A stretch of DNA of 38,918 nt from Nocardiopsis halophila DSM 44494 (GCF_000341245.1 NZ_ANAD01000059.1:75156-114073), one strand, 5' to 3'; positions 17,691 through 25,730 are shown, numbered from the stretch's first letter. Translations and numbers: made by a program. The notes: a model not told the origin generated them from the letters alone.

Positions 17691-18988
17691 CGGTCCACGC
17701 CTCCCATCACGGGGTCGATGCTGGCCACCGCGGCGATCACGTCGGCGACCGTCCCGCCCTCGCACATCGCCGCCACCGCCTGCAGGTGGGTGAACGAGGG
17801 GTCGCGGAAGTGCACCCGGTGGGGCCGGGTGCCGCCGTCGCTGACCGCGTGGCAGCCCAGCTCGCCCTTAGCGCTCTCCACGGCGGAGTAGGCCTGGCCC
17901 GAGGGCACGCGGAAGCCCTCGGTGACCAGCTTGAAGTGGTGGATGAGCGCCTCCATGGAGCCGCCCATGATGTGCGCGATGTGGTCCGGGGAGTTGCCCA
18001 GGCCGTCGGCGCCCAGGGCGAGCTTGGCGGGCCAGCCGATCTTGGGGTCGTCCACCATGACCGGGCCGGGCTCCAGCTTGTCCAGGCACTGCTCGATGAT
18101 CCGCAGGCTCTGCTCCAGCTCGGCCACGCGCACCCGGTAGCGGGCGTAGACGTCGCCGCCCTCGGAGACCGGGATGTCGAACTCGTAGTCCTCGTAGCCG
18201 CAGTAGGGCTGGGCCTTGCGCAGGTCCCAGGGCAGGCCCGAGGCGCGCACCAGCGGACCGGTCACGCCCAGCGCCATGCACCCGGCCAGGTCCAGGTGGG
18301 CCACGTCGCGGGTGCGGGCCAGGTAGAGCGGGTTGGCGTCGAGCAGCTTGCGCAGGGTCGCGATGCGCTCGGGCATCTCCTTGAGCAGCTCGCGGATCTT
18401 GCCCACGGCGCCGGAGGGCAGGTCTTGGGAGACCCCTCCGGGGCGGATGTAGGCGTGGTTCATCCGCAGCCCGGTGATGAGCTCGAAGATGTCGAGCACC
18501 ATCTCCCGCTCGCGGAAGCCGTTGGTCATCACCGTGGTGGCGCCCAGCTCCATGCCGAACGTCGCCATCGCCACGAAGTGCGAGGACATCCGGTTGAGCT
18601 CCATCATCAGCACCCGGATGACGTTGGCCCGCTCGGGGATCTCGTCGGTGATGCCCAGCAGTTTCTCCACGGCCAGGCAGTACGCCGTCTCGTTGAAGAT
18701 CGGCGTGAGGTAGTCCATGCGGGTCACGAACGTGGTCCCCTGGGTCCACGTCCGGAACTCCATGTTCTTCTCGATCCCGGTGTGCAGGTAGCCGATGCCG
18801 ACGCGCGCCTCGGTGACGGTCTCGCCGTCGAGGGTGAGGATGAGCCGGAGCACCCCGTGGGTGGAAGGGTGCTGCGGCCCCATGTTCACCACCAGCCGCT
18901 CGGCCGAGCTCGCCTGCGCCGCCGCGACGACCTCGTCCCAGTCGCCGCCGGTGGCGTCCACGTGCTCCTCGGTGGCCTGTGCGCTCAT
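17687..18988 (-). CDS. nuoD: NADH-quinone oxidoreductase subunit D (49-kDa type)
   Basis: Forms the quinone pocket with NuoB; related to the large subunit of NiFe hydrogenases without the metal site. 433 aa. G-P-Q-H-P-S-T-H-G (residues 37-45) and Y-L-H-T-G-I-E-K (68-75) are the quinone-site loops; the C-terminus D-P-V-M-G-G-V-D-R is the family's usual end. ATG 18988 has a strong G-rich ribosome binding site (GAGGAGGGAGG) about 7 nt upstream. It is a separate gene from nuoC, unlike the nuoCD fusion of E. coli. Confidence 0.97.
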   Translation of the reverse strand: MSAQATEEHVDATGGDWDEVVAAAQASSAERLVVNMGPQHPSTHGVLRLILTLDGETVTEARVGIGYLHTGIEKNMEFRTWTQGTTFVTRMDYLTPIFNETAYCLAVEKLLGITDEIPERANVIRVLMMELNRMSSHFVAMATFGMELGATTVMTNGFREREMVLDIFELITGLRMNHAYIRPGGVSQDLPSGAVGKIRELLKEMPERIATLRKLLDANPLYLARTRDVAHLDLAGCMALGVTGPLVRASGLPWDLRKAQPYCGYEDYEFDIPVSEGGDVYARYRVRVAELEQSLRIIEQCLDKLEPGPVMVDDPKIGWPAKLALGADGLGNSPDHIAHIMGGSMEALIHHFKLVTEGFRVPSGQAYSAVESAKGELGCHAVSDGGTRPHRVHFRDPSFTHLQAVAAMCEGGTVADVIAAVASIDPVMGGVDR

Positions 18989-19035
18989 GGCCGCGCCTCC
19001 CTCCTCGCCCGGTCGTGCTCGCGTGGGGTGCTCAT
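18985..19035 (-). CDS. 16-codon ORF bridging nuoC and nuoD (putative)
   Basis: ATG 19035 overlaps the nuoC stop (ATGA) and the TGA at 18987-18985 overlaps the nuoD start (ATGA). The predicted peptide ([16 protein letters not shown]) is very basic. No separate ribosome binding site is evident, so it would be translated by re-initiation after nuoC. Confidence 0.28.
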   Translation of the reverse strand: MSTPREHDRARREARP

Positions 19036-19777
19036 GCGTAGGACCTCCGCTCGTCCGGCGGGGGAACGGTCGCCCCGCGGTACTCCACCGGGATGCCGCC
19101 CAAGGGGTAGTCCTTGCGCTGCGGGTGGCCGTGCCAGTCGTCGGGCATCTCGATCCGGGTCAGGGCGGGGTGGCCGTCGAAGACGATCCCGAAGAAGTCC
19201 CAGGCCTCCCGCTCGTGCCAGTCGTTGGTCGGGTACACCCCGGTCGCCGAGGGGATGTGCGGGTCGGCGTCGGGGCAGCAGGTCTCCACCCGCACCTCGC
19301 GGTTGTGGGTGATCGACCGCAGGATGTAGGTCGCGTGCAGCTCGCGCCCGGTGTCGTCGGGGTAGTGCACCCCGGTCACCCCCAGGCACAGCTCGAAGCG
19401 CAGGTCCTCGGCGTCGCGGAACCGGCGCAGCACCTCGGGCAGGTGCTCCCGGCGCACGTGGAAGGTGATCTCGCCGCGGTCGACCACCACCCGCTCAACG
19501 GCCTGGCCGTAGCCGGCGGGGGCGTCGGCCAGCGCCTGCTCCAGGGCGTCGGCCACCGCGTCGAAGCCGGCGGTGCGCGGGTCGCCGGGGTCGGTGTAGG
19601 GCCGCTCGGCGCCGGGCGCCACGGTGCGGCGGACCCGCAGCCGGCCGTAGCCGGAGGTGTCACCGGTGTCGCCGGCGCCGAACATGCCGGTGCGCGTGAC
19701 CGGCGCCTCGAGCCGCTCGCGTCCGGTACGCTCGGGCAGGTCGTCGGCGGGCGTGTGGCCGGCCCCGTTGGACATGC

Positions 19778-19781
<4 letters not shown>
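19032..19781 (-). CDS. nuoC: NADH-quinone oxidoreductase subunit C (30-kDa type)
   Basis: Peripheral-arm subunit that packs against NuoD. 249 aa. The family signature is clear: [16 protein letters not shown], then P-D-D-W[11 protein letters not shown]. The first 70 residues (Gly/Asp-rich, with V-T-R-T-G-M-F-G) are an N-terminal extension typical of actinobacterial NuoC. ATG 19781 overlaps the nuoB stop as ATGA; a second in-frame ATG lies two codons on. Reading further upstream would be shadow of nuoB. Confidence 0.96.
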
Positions 19782-20338
<557 letters not shown>

Positions 20339-20395
20339 GAGGCGAACCCCCTTGTCCGTTTCCCGTGCGCGCCGTGCGGGGCGGCGCCTGCCGGA

Positions 20396-20755
20396 TCAGT
20401 CCCATTCCAGGCCTCCGCGGCGCCATTCGTAGGCGTAGGCGATCGAGACGTTCACCAGGAAGAGGACCATCGCGATGAGGCCGAACAGGCCGAGCGCGTC
20501 GAAATGGACCGCCCACGGGTAAAGGAAGATGATCTCGATGTCGAAGACGATGAAGAGCATCGCCGTGAGGTAGTACTTGATGGTGAACCGGCCGCCGCCC
20601 GCGGGCTGCGGGGTCGGCTCGATCCCGCACTCGTAGGCCTGGAGCTTGGCGCGGTTGTACCGCTTGGGGCCGGCGATGCTGCCGACGACCATCGATACGA
20701 CCACGAACGCGGCGCCGATCCCGCCGAGCACGAATACGGGTGTGTACAGCTCCAT
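20396..20755 (-). CDS. nuoA: NADH-quinone oxidoreductase subunit A
   Basis: First gene of the nuo operon; small membrane subunit near the quinone chamber. 119 aa, three helices (about residues 6-28, 62-84, 88-109). The conserved loop Y-E-C-G-I-E-P (41-47, Cys 43) and helix F-D-I-E-I-I-F-L-Y-P-W-A (71-82) are diagnostic. The ATG has only a weak purine stretch (AAGGGGA) about 10 nt upstream. The preceding 100 bases hold a hairpin and a Rex/CRP-like operator. Confidence 0.96.
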   Translation of the reverse strand: MELYTPVFVLGGIGAAFVVVSMVVGSIAGPKRYNRAKLQAYECGIEPTPQPAGGGRFTIKYYLTAMLFIVFDIEIIFLYPWAVHFDALGLFGLIAMVLFLVNVSIAYAYEWRRGGLEWD

Positions 20756-20770
20756 CGGTGGACGTCCCCT

Positions 20771-20848
20771 TCATGACGGGCGTGCGGATGCACGCCCGCT
20801 TGTGATCGCTTTCACGTGGGCGGCCGGCGTGGGCCCCTCGCTCGCCAT
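20771..20848 (-). CDS. 25-codon leader ORF between the reductase gene and nuoA (putative)
   Basis: ATG 20848 has GGAGGGG right upstream, overlapping the stop region of the reductase gene. The frame runs 25 codons across the Rex-like site and the hairpin and stops 15 nt before nuoA. The peptide (starting M-A-S-E-G-P-T-P-A-A-H) has no recognisable features. Chance ORFs are common at this GC content. Confidence 0.18.
   Translation of the reverse strand: MASEGPTPAAHVKAITSGRASARPS
20777..20798. other. 9-bp perfect hairpin upstream of nuoA
   Basis: Arms CGGGCGTGC (20777-20785) and GCACGCCCG (20790-20798) close a 4-nt loop. It could be a weak terminator after the reductase gene, a 5'-UTR stem in the nuo transcript, or an mRNA processing site. 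It has no T-run. Confidence 0.5.
20800..20817. promoter_or_regulatory. Rex-like (or CRP-like) operator upstream of nuoA
   Basis: TTGTGATCGCTTTCACGT has the exact length and spacing of the Rex operator TTGTGAA-N4-TTCACAA and matches 11 of its 14 fixed positions. It also reads as TGTGA-N6-TCACG, the CRP/FNR-type consensus less one base. It lies 45 nt upstream of the nuoA start. A stronger site of the same form lies upstream of the neighbouring reductase gene. Confidence 0.5.
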
Positions 20849-20856
20849 CGCCCCTC

Positions 20857-22161
20857 CTAGGACGTGGGCGCCATCCGCGACATGCCGTTGATGACGCGGT
20901 CCATGGCGTCCCCGTGGGACGGTTCGGTGAGGTTGGCCAGCATCTTCAGCGCGAACCGCATCAGGGTGCGCTGGGGCAGGCCGTAGCGGGTCGCGTACTT
21001 CATGAACTCGGGGTTGCCGATCATCTTCACGAAGTACCGGCCCAGCGTGTAGTAGCCGCCGTAGGCGTCGCGGAGCACGTCGGGGTAGCGCATCAGGGTG
21101 CGCTCGCGGGTCTGCACGGTCGGGCGGGACAGCGCCTGCACGGCCACGTCGGCGGCGATCGCCCCGGCCTCCAGCGCGTAGGCGATGCCCTCGCCGTTGA
21201 AGGGGTTGACCATGCCGCCCGCATCGCCGACCAGCATCAGCCCGCGCGAGTAGTGCGGCGTACGGTTGAAGCCCATGGGCAGGGCGGCACCGCGCACGCC
21301 CCCGCGACGGTTCTCCTCGGTGAAGCCCCACTCCTCGGGCATGCTCTGCGTCCAGCGCTTGAGCAGGCTCCGGTAGTCGACCTCCTGGAAGGCCGACGTG
21401 GAGTTGAGGATGCCCAGGCCGACGTTGCAGGTGCCGTCGCCGACGCCGAAGACCCAGCCGTAGCCGGGCAGCAGCGTGCGTCTGCCGCCGGTGTCGTCCC
21501 ACAGCTCCAGCCAGGACTCCAGGTAGTCGTCGTCGTGGCGGGGGCTGTCGAAGTAGGTGCGCACGGCCACGCCCATCGGGCGGTCGTCGCGCTTGCGGAT
21601 GCCCAGGGCCACCGACAGCCGGGAGGCGTTGCCGTCCGCGGCGACCACCAGCGGCGCCCGGTAGCGCACCTGCTCGCCGTCGGGGCCGGTGGCCACCACG
21701 CCCTGCACCCGGCCGGTGCGCTCGTCCACCAGGGGCTCGCGCACGTTGGTGCGCTCCAGCAGCTTGGCGCCGCAGGCCCGGGCGCGCTCGGCCAGGATGA
21801 GGTCGAAGTCGTAGCGGGTGCGCACGAGCCCGAAACCGGGGTAGGAGGCCAGCTCGGGCCAGGGCAGTTCCAGGCGCACGCCGCCGCCGATGATGCGCAG
21901 GCCGCGGTTGCGGATCCAGCCGTCGCCGTCGAAGGGAACGCCCAGCGCGGCGAGCTGCTTGACCGCCCGCGGGGTGAGCCCGTCGCCGCACACCTTCTCG
22001 CGGGGGAAGGAGGTCTTCTCCAGCAGCAGCACGTCCAGGCCGGCACTGGCCATGTGGCAGGCCGCGGCGGAGCCGGCGGGCCCGGCCCCGACGATGATCA
22101 CGTCGGCTTCGAGGTCTGCGGTGGCCCGCCCGGAGGGGGCGTCGGGTGCGGTGGCGCTCAC
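20857..22161 (-). CDS. Geranylgeranyl reductase family FAD protein (MenJ-like)
   Basis: A flavoprotein reductase that saturates isoprenoid double bonds. 434 aa. FAD dinucleotide motif V-G-A-G-P-A-G-S-A-A (24-33), the family's R-E-K-V-C-G-D-G-L-T-P (54-64), G-Y-G-W-V-F (233-238) and the second FAD motif G-D-A-G-G-M-V-N-P-F-N-G-E-G-I (312-326). In mycobacteria the homologue MenJ hydrogenates one isoprene unit of menaquinone and sits near menG and a polyprenyl synthase gene; the same partners flank it here, so a menaquinone role is the best inference. Alternatives are reduction of geranylgeranyl lipids. The GTG start has no strong ribosome binding site. A Rex operator lies 100 nt upstream. Confidence 0.85.
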   Translation of the reverse strand: MSATAPDAPSGRATADLEADVIIVGAGPAGSAAACHMASAGLDVLLLEKTSFPREKVCGDGLTPRAVKQLAALGVPFDGDGWIRNRGLRIIGGGVRLELPWPELASYPGFGLVRTRYDFDLILAERARACGAKLLERTNVREPLVDERTGRVQGVVATGPDGEQVRYRAPLVVAADGNASRLSVALGIRKRDDRPMGVAVRTYFDSPRHDDDYLESWLELWDDTGGRRTLLPGYGWVFGVGDGTCNVGLGILNSTSAFQEVDYRSLLKRWTQSMPEEWGFTEENRRGGVRGAALPMGFNRTPHYSRGLMLVGDAGGMVNPFNGEGIAYALEAGAIAADVAVQALSRPTVQTRERTLMRYPDVLRDAYGGYYTLGRYFVKMIGNPEFMKYATRYGLPQRTLMRFALKMLANLTEPSHGDAMDRVINGMSRMAPTS

Positions 22162-22259
22162 GAGTGGTCCCTGTGGCTGTGGGGGTGCGCGGTATGGGCG
22201 CTTTGTGCGCTTCTGGGGTGGGCCGTACGAGGGTGTCCGGAGTTACCCACGACACGTAC

Positions 22260-22281
22260 CCTTGTGAAGCCCTTCACAAGG
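22260..22281. promoter_or_regulatory. Rex operator upstream of the MenJ-like gene
   Basis: A perfect 10-bp inverted repeat with a 2-nt centre. Its core TTGTGAAGCCCTTCACAA (22262-22279) agrees at all fixed positions with the Rex consensus TTGTGAA-N4-TTCACAA. Rex is the NADH/NAD+-sensing repressor of respiratory genes in actinobacteria and Firmicutes. The site is 100 nt upstream of the reductase gene and directly downstream of a possible -10 box (TAGACT at 22293-22298, minus strand), a position that would block transcription. Confidence 0.8.
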
Positions 22282-22292
22282 CCTCGCCCCGA

Positions 22293-22298
22293 AGTCTA
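22293..22298 (-). promoter_or_regulatory. Possible -10 box of the MenJ-like gene
   Basis: TAGACT on the minus strand, ending 11 nt before the Rex operator. No clear -35 element is visible. If used, the transcript would start near 22286 and have a 5' leader of about 125 nt containing the Rex site. Confidence 0.35.
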
Positions 22299-22452
22299 GA
22301 CCTTTCGCGTTCCAGGGGCGACCCCCATCTGCCATTCATCTCGTCCGGGCATTTTCAGTCGCAAACCGGGCAGATCGGCTTTTACCAGGGTTACTAAGGT
22401 CAACCTACGTCCGTTTCATCCTCTGAAATCACCTTCATCCTCCAGAAACACG
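22299..22452. other. Low-GC intergenic segment, no gene seen
   Basis: Part of the 503-base gap between the MenJ-like gene and menG. Roughly half A+T, far below the GC content of the surrounding genes. It contains GGTTACTAAGGTCAACC (22389-22405), an imperfect dyad, and TTCATCCTC repeated twice, but no ORF or tRNA-like fold I can support. Confidence 0.5.
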
Positions 22453-22484
22453 AAAGGCACCAGAACATCAGTTCTGGTGCCTTT
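22453..22484. terminator. Bidirectional intrinsic terminator between menG and the MenJ-like gene
   Basis: Arms of 14 bp match perfectly (22453-22466 with 22471-22484) around a 4-nt loop. The stem begins AAA and ends TTT, so it can act on both strands. It lies downstream of menG and probably terminates that transcript before the Rex-controlled promoter. Confidence 0.85.
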
Positions 22485-22560
22485 GTTGCTGGAGTGACGA
22501 GTGGGAAAGGAGGGGCCGACGCGCCGAGACCCGGCCCCCGTCCGGCTCCACCGGCACGGA

Positions 22561-22632
22561 TCCCCGTTGATCTCGGGAAAAGCGACCCTACAAGGGCGGG
22601 TTTAGGGGCGTTTTTCCCGAGATCAACGGGGA
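22561..22632. repeat. Long palindrome, possible dispersed intergenic repeat or terminator of menG
   Basis: Two arms of 21 bp (22561-22581 and 22612-22632) are perfect inverted repeats around a 30-nt centre that can itself fold partly (CCCTA...TAGGGG). The arms carry GATCTCGGGAAAA and its complement. It lies 33 nt after the menG stop. The shape resembles palindromic intergenic repeats or a short inverted-repeat element; only one copy is in this window. Confidence 0.7.
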
Positions 22633-22664
22633 GGGGCCGGGGATGGTGTCACCGACCTCAGTGG

Positions 22665-23384
22665 TCAGTACAGCTCGGCCGGGCGGTAGCCGCGGTGCAG
22701 CGCCACCACACCCAGGGTCAGGTTGCGCCAGGCCACCCGGGTCCACCCGGCGCGCTGCATCCGCGCGGCCAGCCCCGGCTGGTCCGGCCAGTCCATGATC
22801 GACTCCGACAGGTAGCCGTAGGCCCCCGTGTTGTCCGAGAACAGCCCGGCGATCCGGGGCAGCGCGGCCATCAGGTACCCGGAGTAGACCCGGTCCACCG
22901 CGCGCACCGGGATATGGCTGAACTCGCAGATCACGACCCGTCCGCCGGGCTTGGTCACCCGGTACATCTCGCGCAGGGCGCGGTCGGTGTCCTGCACGTT
23001 GCGCAGCCCGAAGGAGATGGTGACCGCGTCGAAGGCGGCGTCCTCGAAGGGCAGCTCCAGGGCGTCCCCGGCCACGCAGGCCACGCCCCCCGACACCGCC
23101 CCGCCGCGCCGGCGGGCGCCCTCGCTCAGCATGCCCTGGGAGAAGTCGCAGGCGATCACCCGCGCGCCGTTCCCGGTCAGCGCCTCGGAGGAGGTGCCCG
23201 TGCCGGCGGCCAGGTCGAGCACCAGCTCGCCGCTGTAGGCCTCGACCGCCCGCACGGCGGCCCGCCGCCACTGGCGGGCCTGTCCGAGCGAGAGCACGTC
23301 GTTGAGCAGGTCGTAGCGGCCGGCGATGCTGTCGAACATCGCGGCGACGTCGGCGGGCGACTTGTCGAGTTCGGCGCGGGTCAT
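22665..23384 (-). CDS. menG: Demethylmenaquinone methyltransferase
   Basis: SAM-dependent C-methyltransferase for the final step of menaquinone synthesis (UbiE/COQ5 family). 239 aa, a normal length. [16 protein letters not shown] (17-32) is the family signature, L-D-L-A-A-G-T-G-T (56-64) the SAM-binding motif I, and [10 protein letters not shown] a second UbiE signature. The ATG has no ribosome binding site; TAGGCT ends 6 nt upstream, so the mRNA is probably leaderless. Two hairpins follow the stop. Confidence 0.95.
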   Translation of the reverse strand: MTRAELDKSPADVAAMFDSIAGRYDLLNDVLSLGQARQWRRAAVRAVEAYSGELVLDLAAGTGTSSEALTGNGARVIACDFSQGMLSEGARRRGGAVSGGVACVAGDALELPFEDAAFDAVTISFGLRNVQDTDRALREMYRVTKPGGRVVICEFSHIPVRAVDRVYSGYLMAALPRIAGLFSDNTGAYGYLSESIMDWPDQPGLAARMQRAGWTRVAWRNLTLGVVALHRGYRPAELY

Positions 23385-23390
23385 GCGCCC

Positions 23391-23396
23391 AGCCTA
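23391..23396 (-). promoter_or_regulatory. -10 box of menG, probably leaderless
   Basis: TAGGCT on the minus strand, separated from the menG ATG by 6 nt. No Shine-Dalgarno is present in between. Confidence 0.55.
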
Positions 23397-23512
23397 AGCC
23401 CGCTCCGGCGGGTCGGTGACGCCCGGCGATTCCGGTCACGCCGACACCCCCATTACGGTTACTGTACGAAGCCGATACACGACCGAACGTACGGATGGGA
23501 AGAAGGGCGCCC

Positions 23513-24802
23513 GTGGCCTCCACTCACCGCCGCCGACCACTCGCCGTCGCTCTGAGCGCGCTCGCGCTGAGCCTGCCGATCGCCGCGCCCCCGGCGGCCG
23601 CCGCCCCGGCGGAGCACACCGGGCACCCGGGGGTGGTGGGCGAGCGGCCCGTGGCCTGGACCCCGCACGTGCTGGACGGGAGGGTCACGTCCATCGCCAA
23701 GGTGGGGGACACCGTCTACGTCGGCGGCTCCTTCCAGCGCGTGGCGTCGCCGGACCGCACCACCACCTACCGGCGCAGCAACCTGTTCGCCTTCGAGCAC
23801 GGCACCGGCCGCGTGCTCGACTTCTCCCCCGATCCGGACGCCACGGTCGCCTCGGTCGTCCCGGCGGGCGAGGCCGGCGACGGGGTGTACGTCGGCGGCG
23901 CGTTCACCCGGATGGGCGCGCGGCCGGTGCGCGGCGCGGCGCTGGTCGGCCCCGACGGTCGGGTGGACCGGGGGTTCGACGCGCGGATCACCGGCGGCAG
24001 CGTGTACCGCCTGGCCCGGCACGGAGACGACCTGTACGCCGGGGGGTCGTTCTCCTCCGCGGGCGGTGGGGGCGAGCGCGGGCTCGCCCGCCTGGACGCC
24101 CGCACGGGGGACGCGGACGGCGGCTTCTCCATCGCGATCGGCCGGGAGCGCCGGGGGACCCTGCGCGTGCAGGACCTGGCGCTCAGCCCGGACGGCGGGC
24201 GGCTGGTCATCGCCGGGACCTTCATGGAGGTCGAGGGCGAGCGGCGCCCGCAGATCGCGGTGGTGGACACCGGCGCCTCGCCCGCCCGGCTCAGCCCGTG
24301 GTCGACCGAGGCCTACGCCGCCGAGTGCGACTACTCGCGGATGCACACCTACATGCGCCAGATCGACTTCGCGCCCGACGGCTCCTACTTCGCGGTGGTG
24401 ACCGCGGGCGGCCCGCAGATCAAGCCGGGGCTGTGCAAGACCGTGGCGCGCTGGGAGAGCACCGACCGCCCCGGTGCGCGGCCGACCTGGACCAACCACA
24501 CCGGGGGCGACTCGCTGTACGCGGTGGAGGCCACCGGGGCCGCGGTCTACGCCGGGGGGCACCAGCGCTGGATGGACAACCGGCACGGGGAGCACGACGC
24601 GGGGCCCGGCGCGGTCGAGCGCGAGGGCATCGCGGCGGTCGACCCGGCCACGGGCCGGGCGTTGGCGTGGAACCCGGGCCGCAGCCGGGGCCACGGGGTC
24701 GAGGCCTTCCTGGCCACCGAGGACGGGCTGTACGTGGGCAGCGACACCACGCGCCTGGGCGAGCGGGACCGGGCCCGGCTGGGGATGTTCCCGCTCGGCT
24801 AG
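23513..24802 (+). CDS. Secreted beta-propeller protein with delta-60 (DUF5122-type) repeats
   Basis: Exported protein of 429 aa with a clear signal peptide: basic start (H-R-R-R), hydrophobic core (about residues 10-24), cleavage near the A-A-A-A-P at 28-32. The mature part repeats a blade motif: V-Y-V-G-G-S-F, V-Y-V-G-G-A-F, L-Y-A-G-G-S-F, L-V-I-A-G-T-F, V-Y-A-G-G-H and L-Y-V-G-S-D, each followed by an acidic or Arg/Gly turn. This matches delta-60 repeat propellers of surface proteins; no enzyme site is seen. I start at GTG 23513 because AGAAGG lies 6 nt upstream; ATG 23495 in the same frame is the alternative. A possible -10 (TACTGT, 23460-23465) lies in the region shared with menG. Confidence 0.78.
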   Translation: MASTHRRRPLAVALSALALSLPIAAPPAAAAPAEHTGHPGVVGERPVAWTPHVLDGRVTSIAKVGDTVYVGGSFQRVASPDRTTTYRRSNLFAFEHGTGRVLDFSPDPDATVASVVPAGEAGDGVYVGGAFTRMGARPVRGAALVGPDGRVDRGFDARITGGSVYRLARHGDDLYAGGSFSSAGGGGERGLARLDARTGDADGGFSIAIGRERRGTLRVQDLALSPDGGRLVIAGTFMEVEGERRPQIAVVDTGASPARLSPWSTEAYAAECDYSRMHTYMRQIDFAPDGSYFAVVTAGGPQIKPGLCKTVARWESTDRPGARPTWTNHTGGDSLYAVEATGAAVYAGGHQRWMDNRHGEHDAGPGAVEREGIAAVDPATGRALAWNPGRSRGHGVEAFLATEDGLYVGSDTTRLGERDRARLGMFPLG

Positions 24803-24814
24803 CCGGGCACCGGG

Positions 24815-25207
24815 CTACTGCGCGGCCGGGGCCTGCTCTTCGGGGCGGGCCCCGTCGCCGTTCCCGGCGCCCGTCGTGCCGGCGCCGTCCGCGTCCTCGG
24901 CCCCGGCGCGGCCGGATCCGGCCGTTTTCGGCGACGGCGCAGTCTGCGGAGCCGCTCCGGCGGCCTGGGCGGCGTCCTCGTGGGCGGCGCCCTCTTCCAG
25001 TCGGCGGCTCATCCGGTCGGTCCGGGCGGTGATCCGCTCCGAGACCGCATCGCGCTGGCGGGAGAGCACGATGTAGCTCACCAGGCCGCTGACCAGGGCG
25101 GCGAGGATCAGCGCGAGCGCTCCGCGGGCCCCCAGCAGGTAGAGGAGACCGAAGGCGACCCCGAACAGCAGGAGCCGTGCGGCGGTGTAGGCGAGGACGC
25201 TGCGCAT
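24815..25207 (-). CDS. DUF4229 family membrane protein
   Basis: A 130-aa protein with two tight N-terminal helices (about residues 6-27 and 29-48), then a charged amphipathic stretch (R-Q-R-D-A-V-S-E-R-I) and a disordered Ala/Gly/Glu tail. The arrangement M-R-S-V-L-A-Y-T-A-A-R-L-L-L-F is typical of DUF4229, a small actinobacterial family of unknown role. GAGG lies about 7 nt before the ATG. It converges with the propeller gene (12-nt gap) and diverges from the bldC-like gene. Confidence 0.75.
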   Translation of the reverse strand: MRSVLAYTAARLLLFGVAFGLLYLLGARGALALILAALVSGLVSYIVLSRQRDAVSERITARTDRMSRRLEEGAAHEDAAQAAGAAPQTAPSPKTAGSGRAGAEDADGAGTTGAGNGDGARPEEQAPAAQ

Positions 25208-25509
25208 GAAACTGCCTCACATGGGGTGGTCTGGTTCACTATCGTGGGGGTCGGCGGCATCGCCGACCGCCCCGTCCAGGATAAAGGGGCCGATCGGCGC
25301 TGCGCCCGCGGGGAGACCTGCCGCGGATGATGGGACGAATCAAGTCGACACCGCCTTTTGAAGGTCACGGTCCGATCACATATCGCGCACACTCCCCCTC
25401 CTCCCCCCGGTTTTTACGAAAACTAGGGAGGAAACGGACTATCTCGTGCACACTAGGGGATCAATCGCCCGCCTCCCCCAGACCACACGGCGGGCCCCGA
25501 AGGGGGATT
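25208..25509. promoter_or_regulatory. Divergent upstream region of the DUF4229 gene and the bldC-like gene
   Basis: About 300 bases without a gene. The half next to bldC is less GC-rich and contains ACTAGGG twice in the same orientation (25422-25428 and 25452-25458), exactly 30 bp apart, about three helical turns. No convincing -35/-10 pair could be assigned, but the spaced repeats suggest a regulator-binding region. Confidence 0.4.
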
Positions 25510-25710
25510 GTGAAGGTGGAAAGAGGAAGCGAACGGCTACTGACCCCCGGAGAGGTCGCCTCCCTCTTCCGGGTCGACCCCAAGACCGTCACCCGGTGGG
25601 CCGCATCCGGGCGCATCAGCAGCATCCGCACCCCCGGCGGCCACCGGAGGTTCCGCGAGTCCGAGGTCCGGGCACTGCTCCATGGCGAGACCACCGAGTC
25701 CGCCCCCTGA
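25510..25710 (+). CDS. bldC: BldC-type MerR-like DNA-binding protein
   Basis: A 66-aa protein that is almost entirely one winged helix-turn-helix of the MerR type: L-T-P-G-E-V-A-S-L-F-R-V-D (11-23), P-K-T-V-T-R-W-A-A-S-G (24-34), then the wing I-R-T-P-G-G-H-R-R-F-R. This is very close to Streptomyces BldC, which controls the onset of development by binding tandem direct repeats. GTG 25510 is preceded by AAGGGGG; in-frame sequence further upstream is not protein-like. A 6-bp hairpin (25714-25730) follows the stop. Confidence 0.88.
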   Translation: MKVERGSERLLTPGEVASLFRVDPKTVTRWAASGRISSIRTPGGHRRFRESEVRALLHGETTESAP

Positions 25711-25713
25711 GGC

Positions 25714-25730
25714 CCGGGCCGCACGCCCGG
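25714..25730 (+). terminator. Short hairpin after bldC
   Basis: A 6-bp GC stem with a 5-nt loop, starting 3 nt after the stop codon; no T-run. Possible weak terminator. Confidence 0.35.
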
